NCBI GenBank assembly: GCA_052168355.1
Contig: JBQLZQ010000007.1
Coordinates: 1-51,227 of the forward strand
DNA from: JBQLZQ01 sp052168355
GTDB taxonomy: Bacteria; Pseudomonadota; Alphaproteobacteria; DSM-16000; Inquilinaceae
DNA: 51,227 nt
Direction of reading: 5' to 3'
Below the pieces are notes generated by a model. It did not search any database. It had not been told where the DNA came from and was given only the letters and a program-made list of their open reading frames with translations. Position 1 is the stretch's first letter; every line of letters starts with the position of its first letter. Positions 51,121-51,227 of the stretch are shown here, in pieces. Position numbers and translations under genes: made by a program.

Positions 51121-51227
51121 GGCGAGATCAATCTTTGACGGGCTGTGGCAGGTTCAGCTTCGGCTTCGATGGTGGTATCGGGGTCGTAGCGGCGTCCGGT
51201 GTCGAGCAGGTCGGCGGTGCCGAGCAC
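51117..51227 (-). CDS. 3' end of an unidentified protein (partial)
   Basis: A minus-strand frame open from the window edge gives 36 residues (VLGTADLLDTGRRYDPDTT onward) ending at TGA 51119-51117, which overlaps the SDR start. Coupling to the SDR implies the same pathway. The piece is too short to place in a family. Confidence 0.5.
   Translation of the reverse strand: MLGTADLLDTGRRYDPDTTIEAEAEPATARQRLISP

Noticed and set aside
1..51227. CRISPR array, tRNA, rRNA, phage or plasmid origin
   Set aside because: No regularly spaced repeats, cloverleaf sequences, ribosomal motifs, phage structural genes or iterons were seen on reading both strands.

Overview
This window is high-GC bacterial DNA that reads as an alphaproteobacterium. 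The grounds are TRAP and peptide-type ABC uptake operons, a D-tartrate dehydratase very like the Bradyrhizobium enzyme, and iron boxes of the Fur/RirA kind. No rRNA, tRNA, phage or CRISPR features were seen. Almost everything is accessory catabolism: four solute-uptake systems, each next to the enzymes, and mostly the regulator, for its substrate, with mobile-element debris between some blocks.

Region 1 (1-8764) is two divergent operons around an AT-rich operator at about 4.72 kb. Leftward: TRAP solute-binding protein, small permease, large permease, sulfatase. Rightward: an N-acetylneuraminate lyase with every sialate-contact residue I could compare, a FadR-type GntR regulator, a second, divergent DHDPS/NAL-family aldolase, and another sulfatase. 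Neither sulfatase has a visible signal peptide, so the layout suggests uptake of a small sulfated sialate-like keto acid, then desulfation and aldol cleavage in the cytoplasm.

Region 2 (8765-9742) is decayed: a frameshifted idonate-dehydrogenase-like remnant, a second TRAP small-permease remnant and an orphan GntR/IdnR-like palindrome. Region 3 (9743-21762) holds an MFS exporter-like gene, then one leftward operon: peptide-type ABC transporter (binding protein, two permeases, fused double ATPase), a CapA-like protein, a DgoD-like dehydratase and D-tartrate dehydratase. A divergent LysR gene faces it. It looks like import and dehydration of sugar acids or their conjugates.

Region 4 (22033-23367) is an iron module: an IsdG/ABM-type monooxygenase, bacterioferritin and its ferredoxin, with iron-responsive boxes at both ends. 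Region 5 (23516-35198) is an IclR regulator, a fused HyuA-HyuB (5-oxoprolinase/hydantoinase type) protein and a DppABCDF transporter leftward, with an M20 amidohydrolase divergent. It looks more GC-rich than its surroundings, has a 266-bp palindromic MITE-like element between dppC and dppD, and is bounded on the right by an IS481-type remnant.

Region 6 (35521-48346) is a leftward operon of about eleven genes: TauD/TfdA dioxygenase, DUF2848 protein, two tandemly duplicated binding proteins, DppBCDF, an Fe-S flavoprotein of the dimethylglycine/N-methylproline demethylase kind, a carboxymuconolactone-decarboxylase-family protein and an EamA transporter. A second Fe-S flavoprotein diverges from it (48347-50359). 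An N-methylated or quaternary amine substrate is possible but inferred. The window ends with an SDR dehydrogenase and the 3' end of an unidentified gene.
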